In this document: positions 1-14,200 of the stretch, in pieces
Position numbering within the stretch: the first letter of the stretch is position 1
Layout: each line of letters starts with the position of its first letter
Origin: Liolophura sinensis
Lineage: Eukaryota; Mollusca; Polyplacophora; Chitonida; Chitonidae
DNA: 64,000 nucleotides
Direction: 5' to 3'
NCBI RefSeq assembly: GCF_032854445.1
Contig: NC_088295.1
Coordinates: 41,095,385-41,159,384 of the forward strand
Notes under the pieces: model-generated
What the model saw: the letters and a program-made list of their open reading frames with translations, nothing else
What the model was told of the DNA's origin: nothing
Database searches by the model: none
Translations under genes and position numbers: made by a program

Positions 1-1239
1 AAGTAGTTTTATGAAGTATTAAATAAAGTCACTGGCTCCACTTAATAACAGTGTGATGACTTCAAGTTTGTGCACAGCAAAAAGATAAACCCTTGCAAAG
101 GCACTGCAGTTTTTCAGAAACTCCACAAAAGTTGGCGGCTGGCTGTTTTGTATGCTTGTTTTTGGTCGTAACATTGGGTGAATTGGGCAATGTTTCAACC
201 GATCTAATAGTATACCTACAAGCAATCTGTTATCCTTATCTTTATTGACAACTCATAATATGACAAATGCTGGTCTTAATTAGTTGGAATTCCAGAAGTA
301 ATACCCACTAGACCTATGTGTGTGTGTTTACACAGATTGCAGCTCCCTTCTGTCATCCACATTACCAGACTGTACAATAATATAATGTTTGCACTGAGTG
401 GCTACACAAGGGTTGACGCACCAATCTGGGAAAACAATACATACTGGCCACGCTTTGCTTCGACTTCCCTTGTTGTTGTAAGCATTTACAGTATGAAGCG
501 AACTTCACGCCAAATTAGTTTGCCAGGTGCTTTTAAAAGAAACTTAAACAGTTAGGCCTGAATTGAATTTTCTGAAGTTATGCTCAAAAGTTGCTTCAGG
601 ATTGAGTTTCTATGAATCCTGTGAGTCATAAACGGAATAAAGTGAAGTAGGGTGTAAAGTCAAGTGTTGTTTACTTACCCCTTTTCCCAAAGACCATGTT
701 TTCTGTGCATGCTGACTGAACCATTATCGGATGTACAAACTACGTAACAATAATGGTTCCCTGGTTTCCAGTGTTACTTATTGCCTAGAATGTAACAAAT
801 TCACTGTACAATGACAGTGATAGATTATTGGTGAATTGCAACAGCAAACAGCTTAAAATGGCAAAGAATGTATTTTAGAGCATTTGGGTAAAATGGTGGC
901 AGAGGCCTGCGGACCCAGACCCCGGCACTTCTGCCAGCACTCGCCTTGCTGCGATCAGCAGGCTCCTGAGAATAACCCATCATACAGGTGTTTCAAAAAG
1001 TGTAGAAAGCCCCATTACCTGTATAGGTGCATTGCAACATGTGCCAGTTCATGGATGACAGCTACTATTCTCATTTTACCAGCCAGTAATAGCTCTAGGA
1101 TGTGCTCAGTTCCTTATTGTAGCTCATGTTTACTCATTATTCAGGTATCAGAGAGAAAAAAAAACATAGGTCAACATGTGTGATGATTTCTTCTGTGTAC
1201 TTTTATGTGCAAGGCATAGTATGTCATTTCTGCTTTCAG
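1..1239 (+). other. Intron sequence upstream of the first resolved GBF1 exon
   Basis: There is no exon here that I can support. A GC-richer open stretch at about 888-990 has no convincing acceptor or match and is noted in findings. The acceptor TGCTTTCAG ends at 1239. The N-terminal exons of GBF1 must lie further left. Confidence 0.6.
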
Positions 1240-4200
1240 AAAAGTTCTAGTGAGACTGAGCTGAACCTGGAGGCTGACCAGGTGAGCTGTCCGTCAGAGA
1301 TCGGGGACGACTCAGAGTCAGTCCACTCGGCTGCAGACCACTCTGACTCCGCCCACGAGGAGTACATCAGCTCACGGGGAGTCAGGTTTACCTCACAACA
1401 ACATGTCAGAGATGGTAAGTCAGCTGTGGGCTGTCCAAGATGTCAACCGTTGGTTAACATTATGTAGTCCTACCTTCAGAAAATTACATATAAAAAATTT
1501 TTTTTTATAGGAAGTCATCAATGTGGTGATGTAGCGTTGTGAGTTTAATAGGTTTACATTAACAATTTATGTTGAAGACCTAATTTTCTCACTATTTTTG
1601 AGTACCATGTCCATTTTACTTATGGGATTGCGGTCTTCCTAATTTGCTGACTGTGTTAGGCCCGTTTCCTTCATCTCTCAAACTGGCTGAAATTAAATAA
1701 TTATCCTGAACTTTTTACTTTAAACAAAAATCAACAAAATAACTTCTTTATTGAAGTTATGTAATTGAGAAACTAACAGTGTAACATCTCAGGCATTTTA
1801 TATGGAAAAAAACTTTGAATTGTTATCTTGCAACGTTTTTGGATGCTGTTCATGAGCAGCTGATAAACCAGGAATTGTAATCCGTATGCAGACTCTGTGA
1901 TGTTAACCAATAAATTAAATGACAGTACACCTGATGTATGTATATACATTTATCCCACATCAGACAGAGTATTCTGCTTTTCATTGGTCAGCAACGGTCA
2001 CATGGGGTACAGATATATTCTCGAATCTGCAGATGTCTGCTGAGTAGGTTATCTCCCTTTGGTGGGGTCCAGCGATGGTCATATCGCTCAAGCAGTTCAC
2101 CTATACATTGGTCTTTTGCACTGAATTGATGGGTCTTTGTAGGATAAATTCGTCACATGTTGACTCCTTGATAGGATACGCACATATGTGGTGTCAGTAA
2201 TCCTCATATTGGGTGAGGCGTCAATATAAGGATTATTGACGCCATATATTTCCGTATCCCATCACTGAGTAACCATGTAACTAATAGTATGCTTGGGGTT
2301 TTATGTTGTCCTGAACAATTTTTCTGTCATATTATGACAATGAGTCAGTACACCTGTCTTGTGTATTTTGTCAGGGTCAGGTCCCCTGATTCCCTATGGC
2401 CTGCCGTGCGTGAGGGAGCTGTTCCGCTTCCTCATCTCCCTAACTAACCCTCTGGACAGACACAACACAGACGTAATGGTCCATATGGGCCTCAGTCTGC
2501 TAACAGTTGCCCTGGAGTCTGGGGCAGACTATGTGAGCAGCTTTAACTCCCTACTCTATCTGGTCAAGGATGAGATGTGCAGGAATCTCTTCATGGTGAG
2601 TGTAAGCACCTCTTGTGAGGAAAAGTTACAGTTACACCTGTAGTACATCAGTTCTAGTGTGAGCTATTTAATAGGATATTCTTGAGTATATACTAAATAA
2701 ATAGAGGATAATGCACAGTGAAGGTTGAAAACCATATACAGTGTAGCCTCATTATAGCGTGCCACTCAACTTCTACATCCCACTATAACGAAATGACCTT
2801 GGGATCCAGTATATAGGATTTTGACATTGAACTAAGTTTTATCGAAGCGAACTGTGTTTTGTCAAAGGTTTTTTCATTTTTAGATTACTATAAATGCGTA
2901 TGAGTTTTGTCACCTGAAGATCCAATTATAGTGTTGTATAGTACACAAGGTTTTGTATACGGAGCACCAGCATCTCGGCAATGTCCTACTCATCTCGTGA
3001 AGCTAGACTGGTATTGCTTAAACATGGGCCTGAGGTGATCTATGGAACTTGGCATATGTTGAACCTTTCCACAACTGAAATCAATTAATGTAGTTTTGTC
3101 CACTGTATTTTTATATGGATGGTGTCTGATCATCCATTTCTGCTCGTGTCAGAAGTAACTCATGGAATTTAAAATGGTGGACATGGCAGACTACTGTCAA
3201 CTTGATTACGTCACTGCACTATACATGTACATGTAGCTACTGAACAAAAAAAAAAAATAATGTTCACGGTTTTAATGTATGTCAAGATAAGTCAATGTAT
3301 TAAATGAAGGAAAGAGCAAAGAAGACATTCTGAATCTTTAGGTGAGTTCATTTCAAACTTTGGTGAGGTCATCTCAACCCCAACATATCAAAATGCTGGT
3401 AAACTAAGGCATCTCGCTCCCCTGTAGTTTCACATCTTGCTTTAGGGCCATTCATTAATCTGATTAAAGTTCTCAGCATTTACTGAAAGTGTACCAACAT
3501 TAATCCCTTTATGAGATATGCCTGTCACAGTGAGCATAACGTGTTAACAAAGCCACACTCATGCGGAAATAATTCTGCAACAACAACAACGCCACGTGCA
3601 TTTGGAATCTAACTCGCTTGCAAGGAAACGTAAACTCTTCCATTATTCATAGGAAAATCCTTTTCTTTTTGCTTATACTGATGTGATATTCAAAATCTTA
3701 AACCTGAAATAACTCATGGATCACAGACCAACAGTAGGAAATGAAGTGAATGATTTACAACTATTTACTTACATTTCTTGGTGAAAATCCTTATATTCAT
3801 TTGCTGTTTTAGCTGTTGTCATTTGAAGTGTAAGCCTTCTCACATAAAAGTACACCACCGATTTTTAGGGGACGACTTTTGGGGGAGAAGATTTGGGTCG
3901 TGTTATATCCTATTTGGCGCGTAGATTATTATTTCCACCTTTAACAAGAGCAGTATTTTTGGGATTTAATCTTCTCTTTGCTTTGTTCTATTTACTATAA
4001 ATATTTTGATCATAGGATGATTTTGTGTATTTCAACGTTTTTATATTGAGTGTTCCAGGTGATGGCCTTCACAAACAAGTTAACTGCTCTTGTATTATGA
4101 AAGCATCTTGTTCAACTCAGGTTGAAATGTCATATAAAACAAAGTGTTTCTTTTTGACGTCATAGCGTCTGGGTATAAAATACCCAAATGTGATAACAAA

Positions 4201-5292
4201 AGTGATATGTAACATGTAAAGTAACACTTTGAGCAGTGAAGAGAATCCAGACATTTCAGTTATATATAAATATTTAATAGCATATTTCCAGTAGACGGAG
4301 ATGCTATATAGGTGGTCAGGAAGCACCATAAAGGACACAAGTATTGAATACAACTCCAGGGTTTTCATGTGTGCTCGAGTATTCAAACTTGTCTGACTGT
4401 CAAGTCAGAAACTTGAGAATGTGTCTTTTCAGTTTTGCCATACTTCTGTGGATCTTCCCGAAGATGGTAAATACGTTACGCATGTACAATTATGTAATAG
4501 TTGACCACGTATTAATGAATAAATCAACTCTCCTATTCTCTGCTCATTTGCAATTAAACCATTTTTGCGTTTGTTACAGTTGATGCAGTCTGAACGACTG
4601 TCACTCTTTGCTGCTGCCATTCGGGTTTGTTTCCTGTTGTTTGAGGCACTTCGAAGCCACTTAAAATTTCAGCTGGAGGTAAGTCATTTAACCTGGATGA
4701 TGTATGTGATGGGCAGTCATTTTGTGATGTTCAAATGTGCGAATAATTTTTTATTTTGAGATTCTCGTCTTTTGGACATTATAAGATCTAGGATAAGTTT
4801 TCAACTTGCGCACATTCAGTATTTTATATCGCTATAGCTGCATCTGATGTGAAAGAAAAAACATAGCTACCTGTTACATTCTCGGGGGCCTCCATGGCCG
4901 AGGGGGTTAGCACGCCAGCGCGGCGCAATGACCCTGGAGCCTCTCACCAATGTGGTCGCTGTGAGTTCAAGTCCATTGTATATGTGAAATATTCTTGAGT
5001 AGGGTGTAAAACTCCAATGAAATAGATAAATAAGTATTGCATCCTCTTTAACAAGAGATTGCGTAATCAATCCATGTGACTATTGTGTTGGTTACAGATG
5101 TACCTGACCAAGCTGAGTGAGATCATTGTGTCAGAAGGCCCTAAGGTTTCGTACGAGATGAGGGAGATAGCCCTGGAGTCTGTGGTTCAACTGTGGAGGA
5201 TCCCTGGTCTTGTCACAGAGCTCTTCATCAACTACGACTGTGATCTTTACTGTTCTAATGTGTTTGAGGATCTCACCAAGCTCTTGTCAAAA
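1240..5292 (+). CDS. GBF1: GBF1 exons 1-4 in window: pre-HUS linker and HUS domain
   Basis: The first exon is acidic and serine-rich and ends in a segment like the vertebrate Y-x-x-x-RGVRFT stretch. The next three encode helical repeats of the HUS (homology upstream of Sec7) domain, containing LPC[11 protein letters not shown] and MGL-x-LLTVALES. The signature HUS box N-Y-D-C-D is at 5230-5244. In large Arf-GEFs the HUS box contacts the DCB domain and supports dimerisation and membrane recruitment (family knowledge). Exons 2375-2595, 4580-4678 and 5098-5292 all end in phase 0. Confidence 0.93.
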
Positions 5293-8200
5293 GTAAGATT
5301 CTTTTTATAATGAGTTTGAAGGTTGATCACACTCAAATTCCTAACTGACCTTGAAGGTGATCTTTAAAGGAAATCATTACCTTTGTTAATTCAGACATCA
5401 GATGAACCATACCTAAAACAGCAACTTCCATTTTATCTGAAGTGTTGAGAAATTAAGTTAAAGACTTATTCTGTGTGAAATTTCCTAATTTTTTAATCTT
5501 GAGATTCTGCATATATTTGACATTGGAAAGAAATGCACTCTGTGTAATACCGGGTGTATAAATTCAAAAAGATAGCGCAGCGCAGTGACCCAGAAGCCTC
5601 TCACCAATGCGGTCGCTGTGAGTTCAAGACCAACTCATGCTGGCTTCCTCTCCGGCCGTACGTGGGAAGGTCTGCCAGCAACCTGCGGATGGTCGTGGGT
5701 TTCCCCCGGGCTCTGCCCCGTTTCCACCCACCATAATGCTGGTTGCTGTTGTATAAGTGAAATATTCATGAGTACGGCGTAAAACACCAATCAAAAAAAA
5801 AAAAAAAAAAAATCAAAAAGAATTTATTTCCTGTCTAAACATGGTTCAAAGACCTGATTTTCACATTTCACTGGCATGTTTTATGTGTTCCAGAATGCCT
5901 TCCCTGTGTCTGGTCTGTTCACCACACACCTACTGTCCCTGGATGCCCTGCTGACAGTGGTGGATAGTATAGAACAGCACTGCCATAGCAGGATCCTCAA
6001 CACGACCAAGCTGGCCAGTGAGGCTGAGGGCAGGGTCAATGACGGCCCACCCATCCGTCCCCAGGGAGAAAGTAAGGCATTAATCACTGGTGTTATTTTC
6101 ACACCTGATGTTACTTACAGGCAAATTTGACCACAGATTTTATGTAAGACCAAATCAGATGCTTCAGATGGAGATGTGCATATTATTAGATGAACAAGTA
6201 TTCACTTATGAAACCAACAGTTTTGGAAAAGATTCACATTGAGAACCAGGATTTGTTATTAATATGAACTGTAGCCCAAAATTTGTGACTTATGCAGGTA
6301 CAATCATAATAACAAATTGGCTTGTACACAGTTTCTACACTCATTTGCAGAGGAGTAATATGTACTTTTGTTTTATTTTCTTGAATTTGAAGTCATTATA
6401 TGTTTTTAAAGTTGTTTATCATCAGTCCAGTTGATCAGTTATGTTTAAAGATGTAATGTAAACATTTTGTGTATTGGTCAGTTTACCTGATCAGGCTCTG
6501 TTTGGACTTTTGTAGACTTGTGAGACTCGCCAATATCTTAGTGAATAAGTTTAATTAGTTTTTTAAGTACCCTAAACACTCCAAAAAATATCTAGAGTTA
6601 TACTGTTTCAAAACCTATTTCTTAAAATTTTGAAGGGTAAAATGTATTATTTGGGTATGGGTACATGTGATCATCACAGAAATAATAGAATAACCTGTCC
6701 AGATCGGATAACATTCTTCCAATGTCTGTGATTGAATTTGTTCAGGAGTTAGATCATTATGATCATTAAATATGCGTTTATGCATCCATTGATGAGCTGT
6801 TGTGTTATGTGTTGTAGCTAAGTGGGACAGCTATATGGGCATGAATGACGCGGACCCAAAGATTGAGAGTGACGGGGTACAGGTGCCCCCGACCACAGGT
6901 TACTGTATGGCACAGAAACTCATCCACAACAGAGATGCTGCAGGTGGGTGTGTACAGATGTGCAGAAGTAGTCTGTCAAGAGAAATTATCCAGATATTAT
7001 AAATACAAGGGCCAGGCCACACAAAGCAATTGTTCATTGAGGTTAAACTGATACTAACTACCTTTGCCACCTATGGCTTAAACATGATAATGCTTGGCTT
7101 GGATTACAAGATACCATATCTCTGCTGACATTGCATTGCATGTTGCATAAAGCTGGCCAAATGTCGTCTAACATATACTTAGTCGACGAAACCTTTATGG
7201 AGCTGAGCCCTGGAGAAAATCCCACCATTCTAGTGTTATAAAGTATGTGTTTTATGTTATTTTATTCCTTGCAATGTCACTACATGTAATTTAATAACCA
7301 TTTTGACATGAATCTTCATTATACAGATGCTATATGTATATACACTTACCTGTACTGGTGGTGAAAATGACTTATTTTTCATTTCAGATTTAAATGGAAA
7401 AGGGGGAAAGCTGAGAGACAGTCGAAGAGGTCCCCAGATAAAACCTAATCGACAAAGAGTCTCAAATAAAATTCCAACCTTGGATGAAATTGCTGCACTC
7501 AAGCATAAGAAAAAGGTAAAGGGTTGGAAGGTACTCCCTGAAACACAGTACATACTATATGTATGATACATGTAGTTGTTGCCCGTATCTTCTCAACTTA
7601 CTGAAAAAAGAATGATAAGAAATGTACTAAAGCTGAGAGATATCTACATGTCCTTAGTTGTTTTGTGGAAACACTTGACTATTGTTTGAATACTGCTAAT
7701 ACTTTTAGAATTATTAGAAATCTGAGAATAGTTAATAAATATTCAAGGTTTGACAAGATAAGGCTTTGAAAATATAGTCTTTACATGATGTCTTGAAAGT
7801 CGTAGTGCCTGCAGTGTGTTATTGTTGCAGTTGTTGCAAGCTGGGGCAGAACAGTTTAACATTAAACCATCAAAGGGCATTGCCTTCCTTCAAGAAAACC
7901 GGCTACTGTCTACCCCACTGGACCCCGTGGAAGTTGCGCACTTCCTCAAGGAAAACCCCAGAATTGACAAGAAAATGATTGGAGAATATATCAGTAACAG
8001 GAAAAATCCTCAGGTCATCGAAGCATTTGTCAAGTAAGTTGTCTCCTATAGTTATCAACTTGGAAATTGGGAAGTATGCTTGTGTGTAATATCTTCTTTC
8101 TAATCTGACACAGTAACCTCATGATGGCCCATACACACAAAATTCCACAGCATTAAACACCCCTAATTACCATTTTTTACACATTTGTAAAAAATGTTGA

Positions 8201-11200
8201 TAGTTAAGGAGATTTTAGCGTATTAAGGAGTATTGTTCCTGTTACCCTTTGTCTGATTATTTCCTGATCAATTGGCGAGGGTGTCTCAGATCTGCCATGC
8301 CATAAATTGATGAAGCTGTGATCAAACTTTGATTCCAAAGATTTTGTTCACAACTTTACACAGTTAATTGAGTTTTTCTGTTTTCCTGGTTTTCATTTCT
8401 TTATATTCTGTAGTTGTCTCCCCTGAGTTTATTCTTTATTTATTTATTTATTTATTTCACAGATCCTTTAACTTTGAGGAGTGTCGTGTTGACGAGGCCC
8501 TCAGGATGTACCTGGAAACCTTTCGTCTTCCCGGAGAGGCACCTGTTATATCCTATCTCATGGAGCATTTCTCAGAACACTGGCATGTAGGTCGTCTTAC
8601 ATTTTTGTAATGTCTATATCAGCTCTAGTGATAACGTGCTTCCATGGTCAAAACATTCTGCAGAAATCAGAATCACACAATTTTTGTCTACGACCTGGTG
8701 TTATATTCTCTTGATAACCAGGGCCCGCACTGGTTTATTTGGTTAAAGCGTTGCTCTTGCAGCTGAGATTCGGCTGATGACCATTGAAATGATCTTAGGT
8801 TCCAGTGGAGCTCTTGCTGATTTGCCAGCTAGGTTAAGAGAGACTTGCCATGTACCTGACAAAGGGAGGTGTTTTACTCCAGGCACGCTCCACACTAACC
8901 TGTCTGTCATCATATAAGTGAATAATTCTTCAGCACATTATTGAACTCACAGTTTTTCCCTTTCACTTATTTAATCGTGACCATGTGTGTGGGCTTCCAC
9001 TAGCTGTTTCCTCTCAGCTAAAAATGACTTGCCTAGGTGCAAGTGAAATCACCTTTTTCGTAACATCTAACTTTCTTCTTGATGAATGGCCCGGATAGTA
9101 CAGTTGGTAGAGCATCCGCTTCGGAGCGATAGATCCAGGATCAATCCTAGGTGGAGTAACACCTAAGACTTTAAAAGAGGAAGTTGTAACTTCCTCACTT
9201 GGTATTCGGCATGAAGGGGATAGTGCAATGACTGGTTGACCGTATCAGTACAATGGATCGGGCGGGGGCGGCTTACTTGCCTTCGGTAAGCATTGAAGCA
9301 GCACTAGATAAAAGAGTGGTGGAAATCCGTCCTGCAACAAGGAGGCACATTACACGTACATGCACCCTAAGGACTCCTTCGTCATCATATGACTGAAAAA
9401 TTGTTGAGCACGATGTTAAAACCCAAGCACTCACTCACTCTTCTTGATGAGTTAACTTTGCCATGAAAGGGATGTGAAATTGTTCATTATATTTACATGT
9501 AGTATTGACTGATTTTGCTTTGGTTTCATTGTTTCAGAAAAGCAATGGTGAACCATTTGTGAATGTGGATGCAGCATTTACCTTAGCATATGCAGTCATC
9601 ATGTTAAATGTTGATCAACATAACCATAATGTCAGGAAACAGAATATACCAATGACTGTTGAGGTATGTACAATAGTTTTTTTAAAATATTGGTTTAGTT
9701 ACTAGAACGGTTGTATTTATAATATGTAAATGCGTCTTCTTATTCTCATGAAGCAGTTTTCTTTTTTATGAACGATTATATTTAATAATTATGCATAATC
9801 TCTTCTTCAGCAATTTAAGAAAAACCTGAAGAATACAAATGGAGGGCTGGATTTTGAAGATGACATGCTGGAAGAGATATATACAGCCATAAAGTAAGTC
9901 TTGATTTAATCTAAAACTTGGAACTTTGTTCGTACCCAGCTGTGGCATTGCTACTGAATACCTTGAGCCTTGGACTACTGTGGTCACGTTGTTGAATTTC
10001 TTTGGCTTTACTCATTGGACAGGATGAGTAAGCTTCTAATTAGAAGGCACGTACGATGTGTGTTCATTGCCGGCTCTTGGAGAATGTGTAGTACTCAAGT
10101 CCTTGGTCCATTGAAGAACACTTGTCTTCCACCAATAAGGTGATAGGGCATGTTCATATATGTATATCACACTTCGGAAGGTTTGCCTGTAACTTGCTAA
10201 AGGAGGTTTCCTCCACCCATAAAAACTGATCGCCATTGTAAAAATGAAATATTCTTGAGTATGGCATTAACAAGAGTCATTAAATTTGAGAAGTGGTCAG
10301 TTATTTTGTGAGTTTGTTGTGATCTGCCTGATTTCCATCACTCATAAAACCTACTCTCATTGGAAGGGCCTTGGTGGCTCAGTTGGTTAGCGCACTAGCG
10401 CAGCGTAATTACACAGGAGCCACTCACCAATGCAGTCACTCTGAGTTCAAGTCCAGCTCATGCTGACTTCCTCTCCGGCTGTTAGTGGGAAGGTCTACCA
10501 GCAGCCTGCGGATGGTCGTGGGTTTCTGCCGGGCTGTGCCAGGTTTTCTCCCACTATAATGCTGGCCGCCATCGTATAAGTGAAATATTCTTGAGTACAG
10601 CATAAAACACCAATCAAATAAATAAATAAACACTCACATTGGTCTATGGAAAAAATTCTTTAGTGCAGCATACGTCGCCTATTAAAATCTGTGAAATCTT
10701 ATTTCTCTAGGCTAGGATAGTCTATCCTGAATATTTAACAGATCCCACTATAGTAAGTGCTATAAGTACAGGCACATTTCAGATCTATTTTGTATGCATG
10801 CAAGAGAATGTCCACATTAAGTTGTACATGTACTTAAGTTTTGTTACCTGTGCACCTTTGAGGTCATGTATGTTTTAATTAAAATCTGGCTGACATTTTG
10901 TGATCACCCTGTAATATTGTGAGTCTTTTTCTGATATACACTGCGGTTCCTACAACTGATAGTGTTACAGTTTGGGATGACTCGCACTACACTGTATTCT
11001 GTACTTTTTGTATTGTTCAGAGGAGATGAGATTGTCATGCCCTCAGAACATGTGGGTCTAGTCAGGGAAAACTATTTATGGAAGGTAAGTACTTTGAGAA
11101 GTTCACACATAAATCAGTGGTTGGGCTCTTGAAACTTATCTGTATATGTGAAATGATTATTGTGAAAAACTTCACTTGTAAAACGAGAAATGATGACGCA

Positions 11201-14200
11201 GGCTAAATGTTGGATTTGATGTAACCATGTGTTAATGCTTTAAATTGAAATTGTAGTCATCAAAAGATTTGTGCTGATTTCTTTCTTTTTTCTTTGTACA
11301 GTATAAAATCTGAGGAAATACCTTTGCATGCACTGGCTATTTGCTTAAAGGCTGAAACTAAAAGCAGTATTGCAAGTAAACCCCTCAAAAGATAATAATA
11401 ACTGTGGAATATTTAAGAGTGTTTTGGTAAAAAAGAACATAGCTAACTTAACTATGTCAAATCTTAATTGTTACATAATTTATGACTAAAAATATGTCAT
11501 CTTTGTATGCAGGCTGTTTTGGCTTGCACTTAGTAAGTTTGAAATTAATCTTTTACTCAGGTGCTTTTGCGGCGAGGAGCGTCAAAAGAAGGCGTCTTTC
11601 TTCATGCACCCACAGGCTCTTTTGATCACGAACTGTTCAGCATCAGCTGGGGTCCCACTGTTGCAGCGCTGTCATTCGTGTTTGACAAGAGTTTAGATGA
11701 GAGTATAATAGGAAAAGCCATATCAGGCTTTAGGTGAGGAACTTGTGTTTCTGGTGGGCAGCTGTGAATTAAAAGTGAACAACAAACAGTGTGTTTGGGC
11801 ACATTTCCAATAAGACTTTAATTCTTAGGTGCCTCTCCAGTCTAATGCTTTTCACCCAAGCAATAAATTCATTTGAAAAGGTGTTTTCGTGAGCTGAATA
11901 TTTAAAAAGGTGGTAATCGTCCAGTTTTACCAAATACCAGTTTTACCAAATAAAGTTGATCACTGACCATTAGATATAAATAACGTGTATAATTGTGTAT
12001 ATATAAATAACATAGGTGTATGTCTAGGGATGAACGTTGTCCACACTTCGTTCACAGTATCATTTCATCTGAAAGGGTAATTTCAGATATAACTAGATGT
12101 ATAACTTACTTGACTCATTAGCTCTGATTAGAAAACAAAGAATAAGTGTTTAATTGTGGGAGACATGACATTATTTTGTAAAATTATTGTTGTTGTTTGT
12201 TGCAGGAAATGTGCAATGATCTCAGCTCACTATGGTGTTAGTGATGTGTTTGATAACCTGGTCATATCTCTGTGTAAATTTACTACACTTCTCAGCTCAG
12301 TGGAGGTATGTGCTAACACTTACATCTTACTGGTAAATTAATAAATTGAAAATTAAGTTTTATATTCACATACTGGTTGAATTTATGTCACAAATCTGTA
12401 CGCAAGGTAACATTATTTAGATGATTGATGAAGATTTGAAAAGCACAATGTGTCTTGTGTTATGTAGTCCCCAGAAAACATTCCAGTGTCATTTGGAAAC
12501 AACCTGAAAGCTCAGCTGGCCTGCAGAACGGTGTTTGGCCTGGCTCATCGTCATGGTGATATACTCCGGGAGGGATGGAAGAACATCCTGGACTGTATGT
12601 TGCAGCTGCTGAGGGCCAAACTCTTACCCAAAATTCTCACAGAGGTATGAACAGGTGGAATTGTGTTAAGTTACATGTACTTGATGGTTTATGGGCATTG
12701 TTTCAGCTTGTGACAGTAGTAGTAGACTGGAGGCTTGTTAGATAACTGATGAGTTTCTGACAGTCGCTGCTCTGTCAGTAGGGGAGATTATCTTGATTTA
12801 CACGCAAAGTGTCAATCAAAAAAAATCATTGCTGAGACATGTAGGTCGAAATTAAATCTATACCATTTATTGCTACACATCTTGAATCCACTGAAAATGA
12901 AATACATGTAAGCATCAGCTACTTAGATATGTTTGACAGTGATAAAATGTGAAAGGAAGGGGTGCGGTAGGCATTTCATTGGACTGGCCCACACTGTATG
13001 ACATTTAGTTATGGTTGCTGTATGTCTGTATTGCAGGTGGAAGACTTTGTTGACCCCACAGTAGAATAAGTATCGTCAGAGAGGAATCGCCATCACAAAG
13101 GTTCGTCTCTTACCTCCTACAAAAACATTCCAGTTTTAGGACACTTCATAAAATGATATTCAGATACCCTAAACTTGTCTTGATCCATTGATTGCTTAAT
13201 ATAGGAGGAAGGCTACTGTCAAAACATTAGTCAGTGACACCATAGATCATTATTTTCAACTCTATATTCATATCATCATGAGAAAGTTTACCACAACAAA
13301 TTCATGATGTGTTATGTAACTTCAATGCAAATTATATATCAAACTCACTGAGATGAGCAAATTCAATAAAATAGATGTACTGTCTGATATATGAGAAATT
13401 TGTTCATGTGTGTGGCCTTTACCTTTACATAATAATATTCTTGCTGAATTTACAGTTTCATATGCAAATATATTGGAGACAATAGTCCAGTTTAATACAG
13501 GTGTATGTTTTGAAATTGTTGCAGGTAAACTGAGCAGTTTACTGAGAAATTATGCATTTTCTTTTTGCATCAGCAGAAATGAGTCTGGTGTTCTCAGCTC
13601 TTTCTACTCCTACTTCACCATGTCTGAGCCAGCCAATCAGAAAGCCCCATCTGCAGAGGAACAAGAAGCCATCAGATTGGCTCATAACTGCATCAAAGAT
13701 TGTCACTTAGAACAACTTGTTCAGGAGAGCAAATTTTTAAGAGAGGAATCCTTGCAAGAACTTGTGAAGGTGTGTGTAAGAAGAAAGAAACTGTAGAACC
13801 CACTGTCGAATACCATGGGTATATGGTTCAAGCCAAATGAATAACCCAGGTTGAATACCCAGATTTTTTGAAAGAGATCATGGCTGTGTAATGTGGCAGT
13901 GTAAAACTTTTGAAATCAAGGCATAAAGTGGGCCTGAATTCAAGTTGCTCAACAATCTTAACTTTTATCAATATCCTCACTTCCTTTGTTTCATAAAATT
14001 TAAACCTCATGACTGTCCTTGGCATTGCTTACATGCACATGTGTAACTTCAGCCAATAAATATGTGACTAACCTGAAAACTTTATTATTGTTGTCGATCT
14101 TCTCCTTATCTGAATTAAGTGTATTACACTGTGTATTATAGGCACTGATATTTGCCTCACAAGGCCCTGAGGGTCACAACAATAACTCCATGGGAACAGC

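Noticed and set aside
9087-9160. tRNA gene
   Set aside because: tRNA-like head of a SINE with long non-tRNA body, tail and target duplication; stem pairing is not that of a functional tRNA.
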